From Foetidibacter luteolus (GTDB taxonomy: Bacteria > Bacteroidota > Bacteroidia > Chitinophagales > Chitinophagaceae), in NCBI RefSeq assembly GCF_009650435.1, contig NZ_VVIP01000034.1:1-64000 (forward strand): DNA of 64,000 nucleotides, written 5' to 3'. A program made the position numbers and the translations under genes. A model generated the notes under the pieces. The model saw only the letters and a list, made by a program, of their open reading frames with translations. It searched no databases and was not told the origin of the DNA. The first letter of the stretch is position 1. Each line of letters opens with the position of its first letter. This document shows positions 17,866 through 26,183 of the stretch, in pieces.

Positions 17866-17920
17866 AGCTTGCCGAAGGCAAGCAATGGTACCCGCTTAAA
17901 TGCCGCCATAAAAAACTACC

Positions 17921-17978
17921 GCACACGCTGTGCGACGCAAGAGGCGATGCCATGAAAAACCGTCTGCCGGGCCCATAA
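17921..17978 (-). repeat. TGCGTCGCA repeat, partial copy
   Basis: Contains TGCGACGCAAGAGGCGATGCCATGAAA and ends in GGGCCCAT, the inverse of the core seen at 39836 and 28472. It lies downstream of folP and directly abuts the terminator hairpin. Confidence 0.65.
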
Positions 17979-17982
17979 AAAA

Positions 17983-18006
17983 ACTCCGCCTAAAGCGGAG
18001 TCTTTT
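17983..18006. terminator. Bidirectional intrinsic terminator
   Basis: Stem ACTCCGC / GCGGAGT with loop CTAAA, an A-tract on the left and TCTTTT on the right. It ends folP on the plus strand and the FKBP gene on the minus strand. Confidence 0.9.
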
Positions 18007-18029
18007 CTATAGCATACTTTGTAAAATTC

Positions 18030-18995
18030 TTAATTGCCCTGCTGCTGCTCCTGCTCACGCTTAAGCTTTTGCAACATGGGGTGGCCGGCCTGGTCGGGTG
18101 CATCCTGCACGTCCCTTACTTCTATATCAAAAATAAGTGTGGAATTTGGCGGAATACTGCCGGGCCTGCCTTGCGGGCCGTAAGCCATGTTGGAAGGTAT
18201 GTACAGCCTGCCTTTGCCGCCTTTGCCAAAATAGGGCAAGCCTTCATCCCAGCCGGGTATAACAGAACCTGTACCTACCACCAGCGGGTAAGGATCGGGA
18301 TGACCTTTGGATGAATCCATATTGGTGTCAAAAACTTCGTTGTTAGATTTAAGGTAACCCCTGTACATGATGGCCACTTTTTTGCCCGGCTCTGCCTTTA
18401 AAGAAGTATCACCGGCCGACTGTATTTCTACAAAAGTGCCGCCCTTTGTTTTTTGTGTTTTAATGCCTTTACCGGCAAGGTATTTTTCCAGGTCTTTTGC
18501 TTCCTGCTCAGAAGCCTTGGCCTGCCTGCCCCTTTCTAACTCCAGCTCTTTCTGGTAATCGGCATTAATTTCTTCTTCGTTTTTAAAAGAGCTTAATATC
18601 CTGAACTTGCACATAATCCTGTCGCCCTTGCCAAATGTTTTATCATACTGGGGTATCATGCCCCTTTTGACCAGGGTATCAACACTTAAAATGGCGATGC
18701 CACTATCGCCCACGGCGCATTTGGTAAACACTTCCATAAAAGAATGCTGGCTTCTTGCTGAAGTATCTATGGGGGTATAACCCGGCAATTTTCCGTAAGT
18801 GCTGTTTAACAACGTATCTTTTTCCGGTATAGTAAATTCAATATTGAATTTGGCATACTCACCCACCTTTAATTTAGGCGCTTTGTCGTTTTTGCTGAAC
18901 ACTTTGTATGCCACGCCCGACTTGGTTTTGTCATAATTCACATTGCAGGCGCTAAACAAAGCCAGTACACATATGGCAGAAATAACTCGCATCAT
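18030..18995 (-). CDS. FKBP-type peptidyl-prolyl isomerase lipoprotein
   Basis: 321 residues. A lipoprotein signal ends at Cys-17 (VLALFSAC), so it is anchored in the periplasm or outer membrane. The C-terminal FKBP domain (~205-300) is complete: KKVAIMYRGYLKSNNEVFDT, VVGTGSVIPGWDEGL, GKGGKGRLYIPSNMAYG and STLIFDIEV. The preceding region (~35-130) looks like a diverged FKBP-like domain, then a charged helix. It helps fold or chaperone exported proteins. It starts 2 bp after the nrnA stop, so the two genes form an operon. The tail is Gln-rich. Confidence 0.9.
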   Translation of the reverse strand: MMRVISAICVLALFSACNVNYDKTKSGVAYKVFSKNDKAPKLKVGEYAKFNIEFTIPEKDTLLNSTYGKLPGYTPIDTSARSQHSFMEVFTKCAVGDSGIAILSVDTLVKRGMIPQYDKTFGKGDRIMCKFRILSSFKNEEEINADYQKELELERGRQAKASEQEAKDLEKYLAGKGIKTQKTKGGTFVEIQSAGDTSLKAEPGKKVAIMYRGYLKSNNEVFDTNMDSSKGHPDPYPLVVGTGSVIPGWDEGLPYFGKGGKGRLYIPSNMAYGPQGRPGSIPPNSTLIFDIEVRDVQDAPDQAGHPMLQKLKREQEQQQGN

Positions 18996-18997
18996 TG

Positions 18998-20014
18998 TTA
19001 GTTGTTTTTATTAAGTTCTTGTTCGTATTGATGTATTACCTGTTTAAATTTTTTTACGGTTTGTTCAAGGCTGTCGCTGCTGCGGCCACCGGCGGCATTT
19101 TTATGTCCCCCACCCTCAAAATGGTTGCGGGCAAAAACATTCACGTCAAAGCTGCCCTTGCTGCGAAAGCTCCATTTACGTTCTTCATCACGGTCTATGA
19201 CAATAGCGCCCAATTTTATACCCTGTATGGTTAACAGGTAATTTACCAGCCCTTCCGTGTCGCCGGTTTTAATGTCGTACTTCATTAAGTCGTACTTGTT
19301 TATTACCATCATGGCTGTATTGTACTCGTACAGCACATCCAGCCTGTACAGCAATGCCTGGCCTATAAACCTCAGGCGTGATTCGGAGAAGTTGTCGTAA
19401 ATATTTTCATGTATCGGGGTATGCTCAAGGCCCATCTCTTTAAAGTGTGCCACCGCCCTGTGTACAGAAGCCGTGGTAGAGGGAAAGCGAAAACCGCCTG
19501 TATCCGTCATAATGCCGGTGTACAGGCAGGTAGCAATATCCAGGTTAAGTTTATCCGCATAGCCAGACGCCATAATAAAATCATACACCATCTCGCAGGT
19601 GGAGCTTTTGCCGGTATCGCTGGCGCCGTAATCAAAGGCTTCTTCCTGTGGCTGCTGGTGATGGTCAATCAGCACTTTTACAGCTTTCGATTTTTGCAGG
19701 TGCGGCTCCATGTTTTTTGTGCGGTGCAACACATTAAAATCAAGGCAAAAAATTAATTCCGCCTGCTGTATTACTTCTATGCATTTTTCTTTTTTGCCCT
19801 CAAAGTCAATAACCTGGCTGCTGCCGGGCATCCAGCTTAAAAAGCCGGCCCAGTTGGTGGGAGAAATGGGCACTACATCATGACCAAACTGCACCAAAAA
19901 ATGATAAAGCCCGAGCATGGAGCCCATGGCATCGCCATCAGGCTTCTGATGGGTGGTAATAACTACTTTTCTTGGTTGCGGGAGTAACGCGTAAAAATTC
20001 TGTATCGCCTGCAT
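18998..20014 (-). CDS. nrnA: DHH-family oligoribonuclease / pAp phosphatase NrnA
   Basis: 338 residues. DHH motifs: HQKPDGDAMGS near residue 22, ELIFCLDFN, VLIDHHQQP (the DHH) and GIMTDTGGFRF. The DHHA1 end is FEGGGHKNAAGG. The enzyme degrades short RNA fragments and dephosphorylates 3'-phosphoadenosine 5'-phosphate in the cytoplasm. It is the first gene of an operon with the FKBP lipoprotein. Confidence 0.9.
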   Translation of the reverse strand: MQAIQNFYALLPQPRKVVITTHQKPDGDAMGSMLGLYHFLVQFGHDVVPISPTNWAGFLSWMPGSSQVIDFEGKKEKCIEVIQQAELIFCLDFNVLHRTKNMEPHLQKSKAVKVLIDHHQQPQEEAFDYGASDTGKSSTCEMVYDFIMASGYADKLNLDIATCLYTGIMTDTGGFRFPSTTASVHRAVAHFKEMGLEHTPIHENIYDNFSESRLRFIGQALLYRLDVLYEYNTAMMVINKYDLMKYDIKTGDTEGLVNYLLTIQGIKLGAIVIDRDEERKWSFRSKGSFDVNVFARNHFEGGGHKNAAGGRSSDSLEQTVKKFKQVIHQYEQELNKNN

Positions 20015-20024
20015 ATAACGGCGG

Positions 20025-20056
20025 CAAAATTGGGTGTTTCAGGGCATTTGCTCAAA
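20025..20056 (-). promoter_or_regulatory. Probable promoter of nrnA operon
   Basis: Read on the minus strand: TTTG (-33), 20 bp, CAATTTTG (-7; consensus TAnnTTTG with one mismatch), ending 11 bp before the nrnA ATG. Confidence 0.45.
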
Positions 20057-20116
20057 TATTATTTACAAAAGGGGTGCATTGGGCGACTGCCGGCACTTTG
20101 CGCAGAAATAAATTTT

Positions 20117-20222
20117 AAGGGGGTGTCCCTCGTACCTCGGGCCGGGCTTTCCGCTATTACTCCGGCACAAAAACCAGCGCACAAGGCCTCACCGGGGTAA
20201 CCGCTGCAATCCCTCACCCAAA
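20117..20222 (-). repeat. GGGAT-type dispersed repeat, copy D
   Basis: Reverse complement begins GGGTGAGGGATTGCAGCGG and has ACCCCGGTGAGGCC, GTGCCGGAGTAATAGCGG and AAAGCCCGGCCCGAGG, ending in GGGACACCCCC. It lies between divergent nrnA and ndk. Confidence 0.85.
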
Positions 20223-20297
20223 GTGCAACACGCTGCCGCTTTCGCCACGAGGTTGTATTAAATAAAGGCAAGCCACGTTTACCACGCAAAAACGCAA

Positions 20298-20328
20298 TTT
20301 GCGAAAGCCATTAGGTTTACTACATTTG
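20298..20328 (+). promoter_or_regulatory. Promoter of ndk
   Basis: TTTG at 20298-20301, a 19-bp spacer, then TACATTTG at 20321-20328, an exact match to the Bacteroidota TTTG/TAnnTTTG consensus. The ATG follows 23 bp later. Confidence 0.75.
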
Positions 20329-20351
20329 CGGCGAAATTTTATACAACCTAT

Positions 20352-20768
20352 ATGAGCAACAGAACTTTTACAATGGTTAAGCCGGACGCTACATCCAAAG
20401 GATATACCGGCGGCATACTGGACCAGATTCTTAATGCCGGTTTTACCATTAAGGCTATGAAATGGACCAGGCTGACCGAAGAGCAGGCTGGTGAATTTTA
20501 TGCCGTACATAAAGAAAGGCCCTTTTACCCCGAACTGGTGAAATTTATGAGCAGCGGCCCTATTGTGGCAGCTATACTTGAAAAAGACAATGCCGTAGCA
20601 GACTTCAGGAAGCTTATCGGCGCCACCAACCCCGCACAGGCTGAGGAAGGTACAATCCGTAAAAAATACGCTGCCTCTATGGGCGAAAACGCTGTTCACG
20701 GCAGCGATAGCGATGAAAACGCCGGTATTGAAGGAGATTTCTTCTTCTCCAAACTGGAAAGGTTTTAA
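20352..20768 (+). CDS. ndk: Nucleoside-diphosphate kinase
   Basis: 138 residues, the normal length. It transfers the gamma phosphate of ATP to other NDPs through a phospho-histidine. Conserved blocks: [49 protein letters not shown] and the active His in NAVHGSDS. It is a single gene with its own promoter (20298-20328) and terminator (20845-20877). Confidence 0.97.
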   Translation: MSNRTFTMVKPDATSKGYTGGILDQILNAGFTIKAMKWTRLTEEQAGEFYAVHKERPFYPELVKFMSSGPIVAAILEKDNAVADFRKLIGATNPAQAEEGTIRKKYAASMGENAVHGSDSDENAGIEGDFFFSKLERF

Positions 20769-20844
20769 TCTGCATTGCGGCAGCCGAGTTTGTATTAAAC
20801 AAAAACTTCTATAGCGGCCACACCGGTAGCTATCAGCATAATTT

Positions 20845-20877
20845 ACCTGTAGGGAGCTTTTCCTTACAGGTTTTTTA
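20845..20877 (+). terminator. Intrinsic terminator of ndk
   Basis: ACCTGTA (20845-20851) pairs with TACAGGT (20865-20871), followed by TTTTTT. The right arm overlaps the last codons of the convergent TraB-family gene. Confidence 0.8.
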
Positions 20878-21772
20878 TTTCATTAACCAGTGGCCGTAGT
20901 GTATAACCCTTTTGCTTAAGCAGGTTAATTAAGCCCTTGTCTCCCCCAAGGTGACCGGCCCCAACCGCTATAAGTAAACTTTTGCCTTTTGTTATAGCGG
21001 GAAATTGCGCTGCCCAATTGGCGTTCCTCTTATATAGCATGATATCCTGTACGCCTTCAGACCCGGTAAGCTCACCTTTTGTGGACAGTTCGTACAGCTT
21101 TTCAAAATCCTGCTGCCTGTACAATTCAATCATTTCATTTATCATCTTCCTGTAATCATTTATGCTGTCTGCCATGTTCAACAGTTCTTTGGCCTGCAGG
21201 CTGTATGGAATTTCGTCCAGTATGCCCGCCTGGAATGCTGCCGTTTCAAGTCCTTTTATTTCTTTGTTGTAGGGTTTGGCTTCTTTCATAATAGCCAGTT
21301 CCATACCATTGGTTTCGCTACAGGGCAGCAATAACTGGTAAAGCAGGGACGAGGTTAAGATGGGCTGCATACGCTGCACTGTTTCAAGCTGGGCACCCAT
21401 ATCGTGATCGTCAAAAAAACGCCCAAGCCTTTCATAGTCTTCTTTGCTGTACAATTCACTTAATATAGTATCATTTTTCATTCGGGCCATGGTAAAACCG
21501 CTGAATAGCTGCCCCAGATCATCCATATCAATTTCAAAGTAAATTTCATCCGCTTTTTTTATTACCGCAGACAATGTTGTTCCAACCTTCGCATCGGGGG
21601 CGCAGATGAGGTGTATGGTCCCAAACACATAAACAGGCTTCTGAAGCCCATTTCCGCTCACCTCCCACAAAAGGCTTTTACCCGATGGGGCTGTTTCATA
21701 CTTATCCTTTGATTTACAGGAGAATATATTGAAAGCTGCGAGGAAAAAAGTGAATAATTTCAAGAGATTCAT
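20864..21772 (-). CDS. TraB/GumN-family lipoprotein
   Basis: 302 residues with a lipoprotein signal ending at Cys-19 (AAFNIFSC). The TraB/GumN (PF01963) fold starts with LLWEVSGNGLQKPVYVFGTIHL, which carries the GTxH motif, then IYFEIDMDD. The conserved second block near the C-terminus is LLIAVGAGHLGGDKGLINLLKQKGY, with the GxxH motif. GTxH and GxxH proteins resemble Tiki-type metalloproteases; activity of bacterial members is mostly untested. Extracytoplasmic by its signal. It is transcribed alone, convergent with ndk. Confidence 0.85.
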   Translation of the reverse strand: MNLLKLFTFFLAAFNIFSCKSKDKYETAPSGKSLLWEVSGNGLQKPVYVFGTIHLICAPDAKVGTTLSAVIKKADEIYFEIDMDDLGQLFSGFTMARMKNDTILSELYSKEDYERLGRFFDDHDMGAQLETVQRMQPILTSSLLYQLLLPCSETNGMELAIMKEAKPYNKEIKGLETAAFQAGILDEIPYSLQAKELLNMADSINDYRKMINEMIELYRQQDFEKLYELSTKGELTGSEGVQDIMLYKRNANWAAQFPAITKGKSLLIAVGAGHLGGDKGLINLLKQKGYTLRPLVNEIKNL

Positions 21773-21999
21773 GTATTTACACTGTTAACTAAATGTTGAT
21801 AACGAAAATTTTTCTGATTTTTTCTAAGAAAAAAATGTTTTTTGATTAGGATATTGGCATGGTTTTCGTACTTTTGCAATAGTTTTTTAAGGGTTTAGGG
21901 TTGAAAAAGGGGCGTTGGTTTTCCTCCGCCCCTATTTTTTTCTTCAACCGCAACACTTACACCTTTGTATACAGCCATTCTGCCGATTAAATTTCATAC

Positions 22000-23841
22000 T
22001 CACCTAACAACATTGTAAAGACTTCCTGATTTGGCAAACAGCCTGTCAATGTTCTTTTCTACCACAGGGTCACTTTCCAGCACCGGCGCATGGTGTGGTT
22101 TTATGCGGGCATCAAAAACAACGGGCCCGCTACAGCCCCAGTGCTTGTATTGTGTATGTGCGGCAATTCCATATATGTCATGCGATGGATTGCACCGGGT
22201 ATAAGTTACCCACAGATAGTTACGCAGGTTGGCGGCTGTAAACTTTGCATCATCACATACGGTTATAAAAGCAACTTCAACAAGGGTGGATAGTTTGTCT
22301 GCCAGTTGTTCATGCAATAGTTGCATTTCGGCTGCTGCATTGTCATACGTTGTAAAAGGTTTTGCCTGCAGGCAAATAACGCCGGGCATAGCAAGGCTGG
22401 CATTTTCAAATCCTTGTAATTCACGTAAAACGGCAGGTACGTCCGTACAAAGCTTTCTTTTAATATCTCCGTAAGCGGCAAATACCACTTTACTGCCACT
22501 ATTAAGCCCTGTGCCTGAATAGTCCAGCGTATCAATGGTGGTATTGGTATAAAAATGAATGTCCCTGGCAAAATCCATCCGCTGCAGCATGTAAAGAAAA
22601 AACTCCTGCACTTTGTGCGCAGAAACAGGCTCCCTGTCTTCCGCCGTTATAAATAAAAATTTAGCCAGGCTAAGCTGCCCCGTACCCAGCACATGGTTAG
22701 CGATGGTTAAAATTTCGGCAGGCTGCTTAACACGCATATAAGGTGTATAGCGTTCGCTGCCTACAGCCAGCAATAAAGGATGAACACCCGCGGCGTCAAC
22801 CGCATGCACTTCTTTAAGCCCCGGCACTTCCTGCTGTATGGCATCACCGGTTATGGCATGTATCAGTTCACCAAAGCTGGTGTCTTCCTGTGGCGGACGG
22901 CCAACCACTGTAAAAGGCCAAATAGCATCCCGTTTGGCGTACACTTTATGCACCCGCATTAAAGGAAAAGGATGGCGCAGGCTGTAATAGCCCAGGTGGT
23001 CTCCAAAAGGGCCTTCCGGCTTGTTCTCGCCGGGGCATACTTCGCCGGTTATTACAAAATCCGCATCCGTACTAATACAGTAACCATCCTTATAAGCATA
23101 CCTGAAGCGCCTGCCGCCAAGCACGCCGGCAAAAGTCATTTCACTAATGCCTTCCGGCAGCGGCATTACCGCGGCCAGCGTATGAGAGGGAGGGCCACCG
23201 GCAAAAACGCTCACTTTAAGCGGTTGTCCCTTTTTGTTGGCCTTTGCCTGGTGTACACCAATGCCCCGGTGCAACTGGTAATGCAGGCCTATCTCTTTAT
23301 TTGTTGTATAATCATTGCCCGTTAACTGCACCCGGTACATACCCAGGTTGGCCTTCATAATACCAGGCTCATCCATATCTTCTGTATATACCTGCGGAAG
23401 GGTTACAAAAGCGCCGCCATCCATAGGCCAGTGTTGTATAAGCGGTATATCCGTTACCTGTATCTCATTTTGAAGAACCGGCTTAGAAGATGGATTTTTT
23501 AGCGGCAGTGCCTTTAAAGCTGCCCAACCTGCATTAAAATTTTTGAAAGGGCTTTTAATGGCCTTAACCGGGTTACTCTTTAGCTCAATTAAACGCTGCA
23601 CCAGTTGCAGCGTATCCCTGAAAATAAAGCGGCTTCTTTCCAGTGTACCGAAAATGTTGGAAGCGGCCCTGTATTTGCAGCCTTTTACATTCTCAAACAA
23701 CAGCGCCGGGCCGCCAGCTTCATGAACCCTTAAATGAATGACAGCCATTTCAAGAAAGGGGTCAACCTCTTCTTTTACCCTTACAAGATGCCCGTTTTTT
23801 TCCAAGTCTTTTAAACAATCTTCCAGTGATGAATAGGCCAT
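22000..23841 (-). CDS. UbiD-family decarboxylase
   Basis: 613 residues, the long Bacteroidota form. Signature stretches are GPALLFENVKG near residue 42, GIHYQLHRGIGVH-type segment near 180 (here IGLHYQLHRGIGVH), AGGPPSHTLAAVMPLPEG, and GPFGDHLGYYSLRHPFP near 270. UbiD enzymes use prenylated FMN for reversible aromatic decarboxylation. In organisms that make menaquinone by the futalosine or classical route, a UbiD-like enzyme is often assigned to quinone synthesis, but the substrate is not readable here. It is a single gene; the 645-bp gap upstream carries repeats. Confidence 0.88.
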   Translation of the reverse strand: MAYSSLEDCLKDLEKNGHLVRVKEEVDPFLEMAVIHLRVHEAGGPALLFENVKGCKYRAASNIFGTLERSRFIFRDTLQLVQRLIELKSNPVKAIKSPFKNFNAGWAALKALPLKNPSSKPVLQNEIQVTDIPLIQHWPMDGGAFVTLPQVYTEDMDEPGIMKANLGMYRVQLTGNDYTTNKEIGLHYQLHRGIGVHQAKANKKGQPLKVSVFAGGPPSHTLAAVMPLPEGISEMTFAGVLGGRRFRYAYKDGYCISTDADFVITGEVCPGENKPEGPFGDHLGYYSLRHPFPLMRVHKVYAKRDAIWPFTVVGRPPQEDTSFGELIHAITGDAIQQEVPGLKEVHAVDAAGVHPLLLAVGSERYTPYMRVKQPAEILTIANHVLGTGQLSLAKFLFITAEDREPVSAHKVQEFFLYMLQRMDFARDIHFYTNTTIDTLDYSGTGLNSGSKVVFAAYGDIKRKLCTDVPAVLRELQGFENASLAMPGVICLQAKPFTTYDNAAAEMQLLHEQLADKLSTLVEVAFITVCDDAKFTAANLRNYLWVTYTRCNPSHDIYGIAAHTQYKHWGCSGPVVFDARIKPHHAPVLESDPVVEKNIDRLFAKSGSLYNVVR

Positions 23842-23907
23842 AAGCGAAGGTAAACAGAAAGGCTATACCTTTTGATCAGCGCTTCCCAAAGAGTTTTTTT
23901 GAAGATG

Positions 23908-23965
23908 ATGGGCCCGGCGGAGGAACTGCTATTAAGCATCGTTGCGTCGCACTCTTGTACGTTTG
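23908..23965 (+). repeat. GGGCCCGGC...TTGCGTCGCACTC repeat
   Basis: GGGCCCGGCGGAGGAACTG, CTATTAAGCATC and GTTGCGTCGCACTCTTGTAC run in order. Matches the copy at 28472-28530 over about 58 bp. Confidence 0.75.
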
Positions 23966-24076
23966 GATTCGCTACGCGGCTTTTCCCGCAGGATAGTTTA
24001 GTTTCTGCACTTCGTTAACCACCGTCAAAAGTATTGATGGTAATCACCAACTTTTATTTAAATCACCCGGATATAC

Positions 24077-24245
24077 AGATCGCACCTACGGCGCTCTTTG
24101 CAAATAGTTTCTTTTCTTGTCTGCTAACATGCCGCCCGATGGAGCTTATTGTTCAATGTTCTTTTGTTTAAAGTTTTATGTTGCCAGCCTGTCGCTGTAT
24201 GGCACTTGCACCTCACACTTACTCAACATGACCAGCTACCAGCTA
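24077..24245 (+). repeat. 'Cacctacggcgctc' / 'ttgtttaaagtt' intergenic repeat
   Basis: ATCGCACCTACGGCGCTC, then CTAACATGCCGCCCGATGG, then TTCTTTTGTTTAAAGTTTTATG. The same chain of blocks occurs at 57125-57245 and in the 56.4-57.0 kb array. The rest of the 23842-24485 gap has only a 17-codon frame and a weak stem-loop near 24340. Confidence 0.65.
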
Positions 24246-24485
24246 CTTTTCTTATCCCAAATTGAGACCCATTTTTTACTTATGAGAAAACAGACCTTAG
24301 AAATTCTACACAACGCATTGATTTACAAAGAATAATATTCCCGGCACGCATATCGTTAATAGTATGCCGGTTTTAGTTTCCTATTGCTTTATTTATATAA
24401 CATTTTTAGTCCGCACTTTTCAACCATTAAACCCTTAGTCATATCCTGCCGTACGTACGGCAGGATATATTTTAAAACACTGGTC

Positions 24486-24770
24486 ATGCACTCATTAAAT
24501 GCCGTATTGCATTTCATTCACCTGAATGACATGTCAATTGAAGATTTTGAAGATATCGCCGGGTTATACCCCGGCACTTTAACCGATGCTTACGAAGCTT
24601 CTTCGGAATTAAGAAACAGGGATGTTAACAAAATAATAGCCAGGTTTGGCCGTGAATTATATAATCTTGGTTTTATGGTTTACCCTGTGCACCGCACGCC
24701 GGGCAACCCCAATGATTATGTGATTATGGAAAAAGACCTGAATGAAATGTTTTTTGCGGATAAACTTTAG
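24486..24770 (+). CDS. Small hypothetical protein, possibly helix-turn-helix
   Basis: 94 residues from the ATG at 24486. The frame is open further upstream but that part looks non-coding. The middle (MSIEDFEDIAGLYPGTLTDA) resembles the first helices of an Xre-type helix-turn-helix, and the rest is mixed alpha/beta with a PVHRTPGNPNDYVIM strand. The function is not recognised. It sits upstream of gpsA with its own spacing of 175 bp. Confidence 0.55.
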   Translation: MHSLNAVLHFIHLNDMSIEDFEDIAGLYPGTLTDAYEASSELRNRDVNKIIARFGRELYNLGFMVYPVHRTPGNPNDYVIMEKDLNEMFFADKL

Positions 24771-24911
24771 CGGTTACGCTAACCCGATTTACAGTTTTAA
24801 CCCATGCCCTCCTACCCTTTTTCAAAACCCGCGATACTTATATTTTGGTCTGCCAACGCAGTTAAAATACTGCCTTTTAAGCCCCAGATCTGCCCTTAAA
24901 TTTTAAAACCC

Positions 24912-24919
24912 TACCTTTG
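24912..24919 (+). promoter_or_regulatory. -7 promoter box of gpsA
   Basis: TACCTTTG matches TAnnTTTG exactly, 26 bp before the gpsA ATG. The -33 region has only TCTG at the expected distance (24889-24892). Confidence 0.55.
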
Positions 24920-24945
24920 CGGCTCTTACAAATTATTAAATAACC

Positions 24946-25935
24946 ATGTTGAACAACATTGCCGTAATTGGAAGCGGCAGTTGGGCAACGGCACTGGTGA
25001 AAATTTTTGCTGAGAGTGGAGTACATATAAAATGGCTGGTCCGCAACCAACATGCAGCGGATTACATAAGGCAATACCGCCATAACCCACGTTACCTCAG
25101 TTACGCCAATTTAAACACAAAATATATCACACCCCTTACAAGCGCTGAAGAAGCCTTGCAGGATGTTGATTTTATTTTATTTGCCGTTCCATCTGCCCAT
25201 TTAAAAAACACAGTACAGGATATTGAGCCGGAATGGCTGGCAGGCAAACAGCTTGCCGTATCCATTAAAAGTTTCGTGCCCGGCACAGGTAACATACCCG
25301 GTGTTTTTCTTAAAAAATATTTTACGGCAGAACAGCCCGTGATGGTGCTTGGCGGCCCCTGCCATGCAGAGGAAATTGCCATGCAACGCAACACTTATCT
25401 TACCGCAGCCGGAGATGACATGGCAATGGTAAAGCAGGTGTGCGATAGTATCAAAGTGCCCTACATTAAAACCATTGCCAATGCAGACCCCAGCGGTGTA
25501 GAGTACTCGGCCATACTGAAAAATATTATTGGTATTGCAACGGGCATAGCCAATGGCCTGCATTACGGAGAAAATTTTCAGGCCGTGCTGGCCAGCAATG
25601 CCATGCGGGAGGTACAGCGCTTTCTTGCAGCGGTAAACCATACCACAAGAGATCTTTTTGATTCTGCCTATTTTGGTGATATGCTGGTGACAGCCTACTC
25701 TGACTTTAGCCGCAACAGAACACTTGGCAAGCTTATTGGTAGGGGGATGCAGGTTACCAAAGCGCTGCAGGCTATGGAAATGGTGGCTGAAGGTTACAAT
25801 GCATCAAAAGAATTAAGCGTCGTAATGAAGCAGCTTAATTTATCGCTGCCCATTATGAATAGCGTTGGCCGGATACTGCACCACCACGCTAACCCGTTTC
25901 ACGAGTTTAAACTGATAGAACAACAGTTGAGATAA
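24946..25935 (+). CDS. gpsA: NAD(P)-dependent glycerol-3-phosphate dehydrogenase
   Basis: 329 residues. The NAD Rossmann motif opens the protein (IAVIGSGSWATALVKI), followed by ILFAVPSAHLKNTVQDI, SIKSFVPGTGNIP, the catalytic-lysine region VEYSAILKNIIGIATGIANGL, and EMVAEGYNASKELSVV. It reduces dihydroxyacetone phosphate to sn-glycerol 3-phosphate in the cytoplasm. Its usual role is phospholipid synthesis, but its product is also the acceptor for glucosylglycerol-phosphate synthase, which is encoded by the next gene about 250 bp downstream on the same strand. Confidence 0.95.
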   Translation: MLNNIAVIGSGSWATALVKIFAESGVHIKWLVRNQHAADYIRQYRHNPRYLSYANLNTKYITPLTSAEEALQDVDFILFAVPSAHLKNTVQDIEPEWLAGKQLAVSIKSFVPGTGNIPGVFLKKYFTAEQPVMVLGGPCHAEEIAMQRNTYLTAAGDDMAMVKQVCDSIKVPYIKTIANADPSGVEYSAILKNIIGIATGIANGLHYGENFQAVLASNAMREVQRFLAAVNHTTRDLFDSAYFGDMLVTAYSDFSRNRTLGKLIGRGMQVTKALQAMEMVAEGYNASKELSVVMKQLNLSLPIMNSVGRILHHHANPFHEFKLIEQQLR

Positions 25936-25986
25936 CGCCTTTGCGGTTAAAAAAACGTGATGCACAATGTTGAGCAGAATTACAGA

Positions 25987-26048
25987 ACGTAAAAGAGTGC
26001 GACGCAACAGCAGCTCAATAGCAGCATTACAGTCCTGGCCCAAAAATC
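25987..26048 (-). repeat. GTTGCGTCGCACTC repeat, inverted copy
   Basis: Reverse complement reads GGGCCAGGACTGTAATGCTG, CTATTGAG and GTTGCGTCGCACTCTTTTACG. It lies between gpsA and the HAD-GT20 gene. Confidence 0.7.
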
Positions 26049-26183
26049 CTTACTTAAAACTACATTATTAACAAAACAGGATGATATAGGATACATAAAA
26101 TTTACACAACACACTTTACTTACTAAGTTACCTTGCGTAAATTCATAGCATCCCCGCATCCGTGTTCAATTAAATAATAGATT

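Noticed and set aside
24117..24335. 72-codon frame, and within it a 17-codon ORF before a weak stem-loop (leader-peptide-like)
   Set aside because: It runs through dispersed repeat sequence and does not precede an amino-acid gene; no codon bias supports attenuation.
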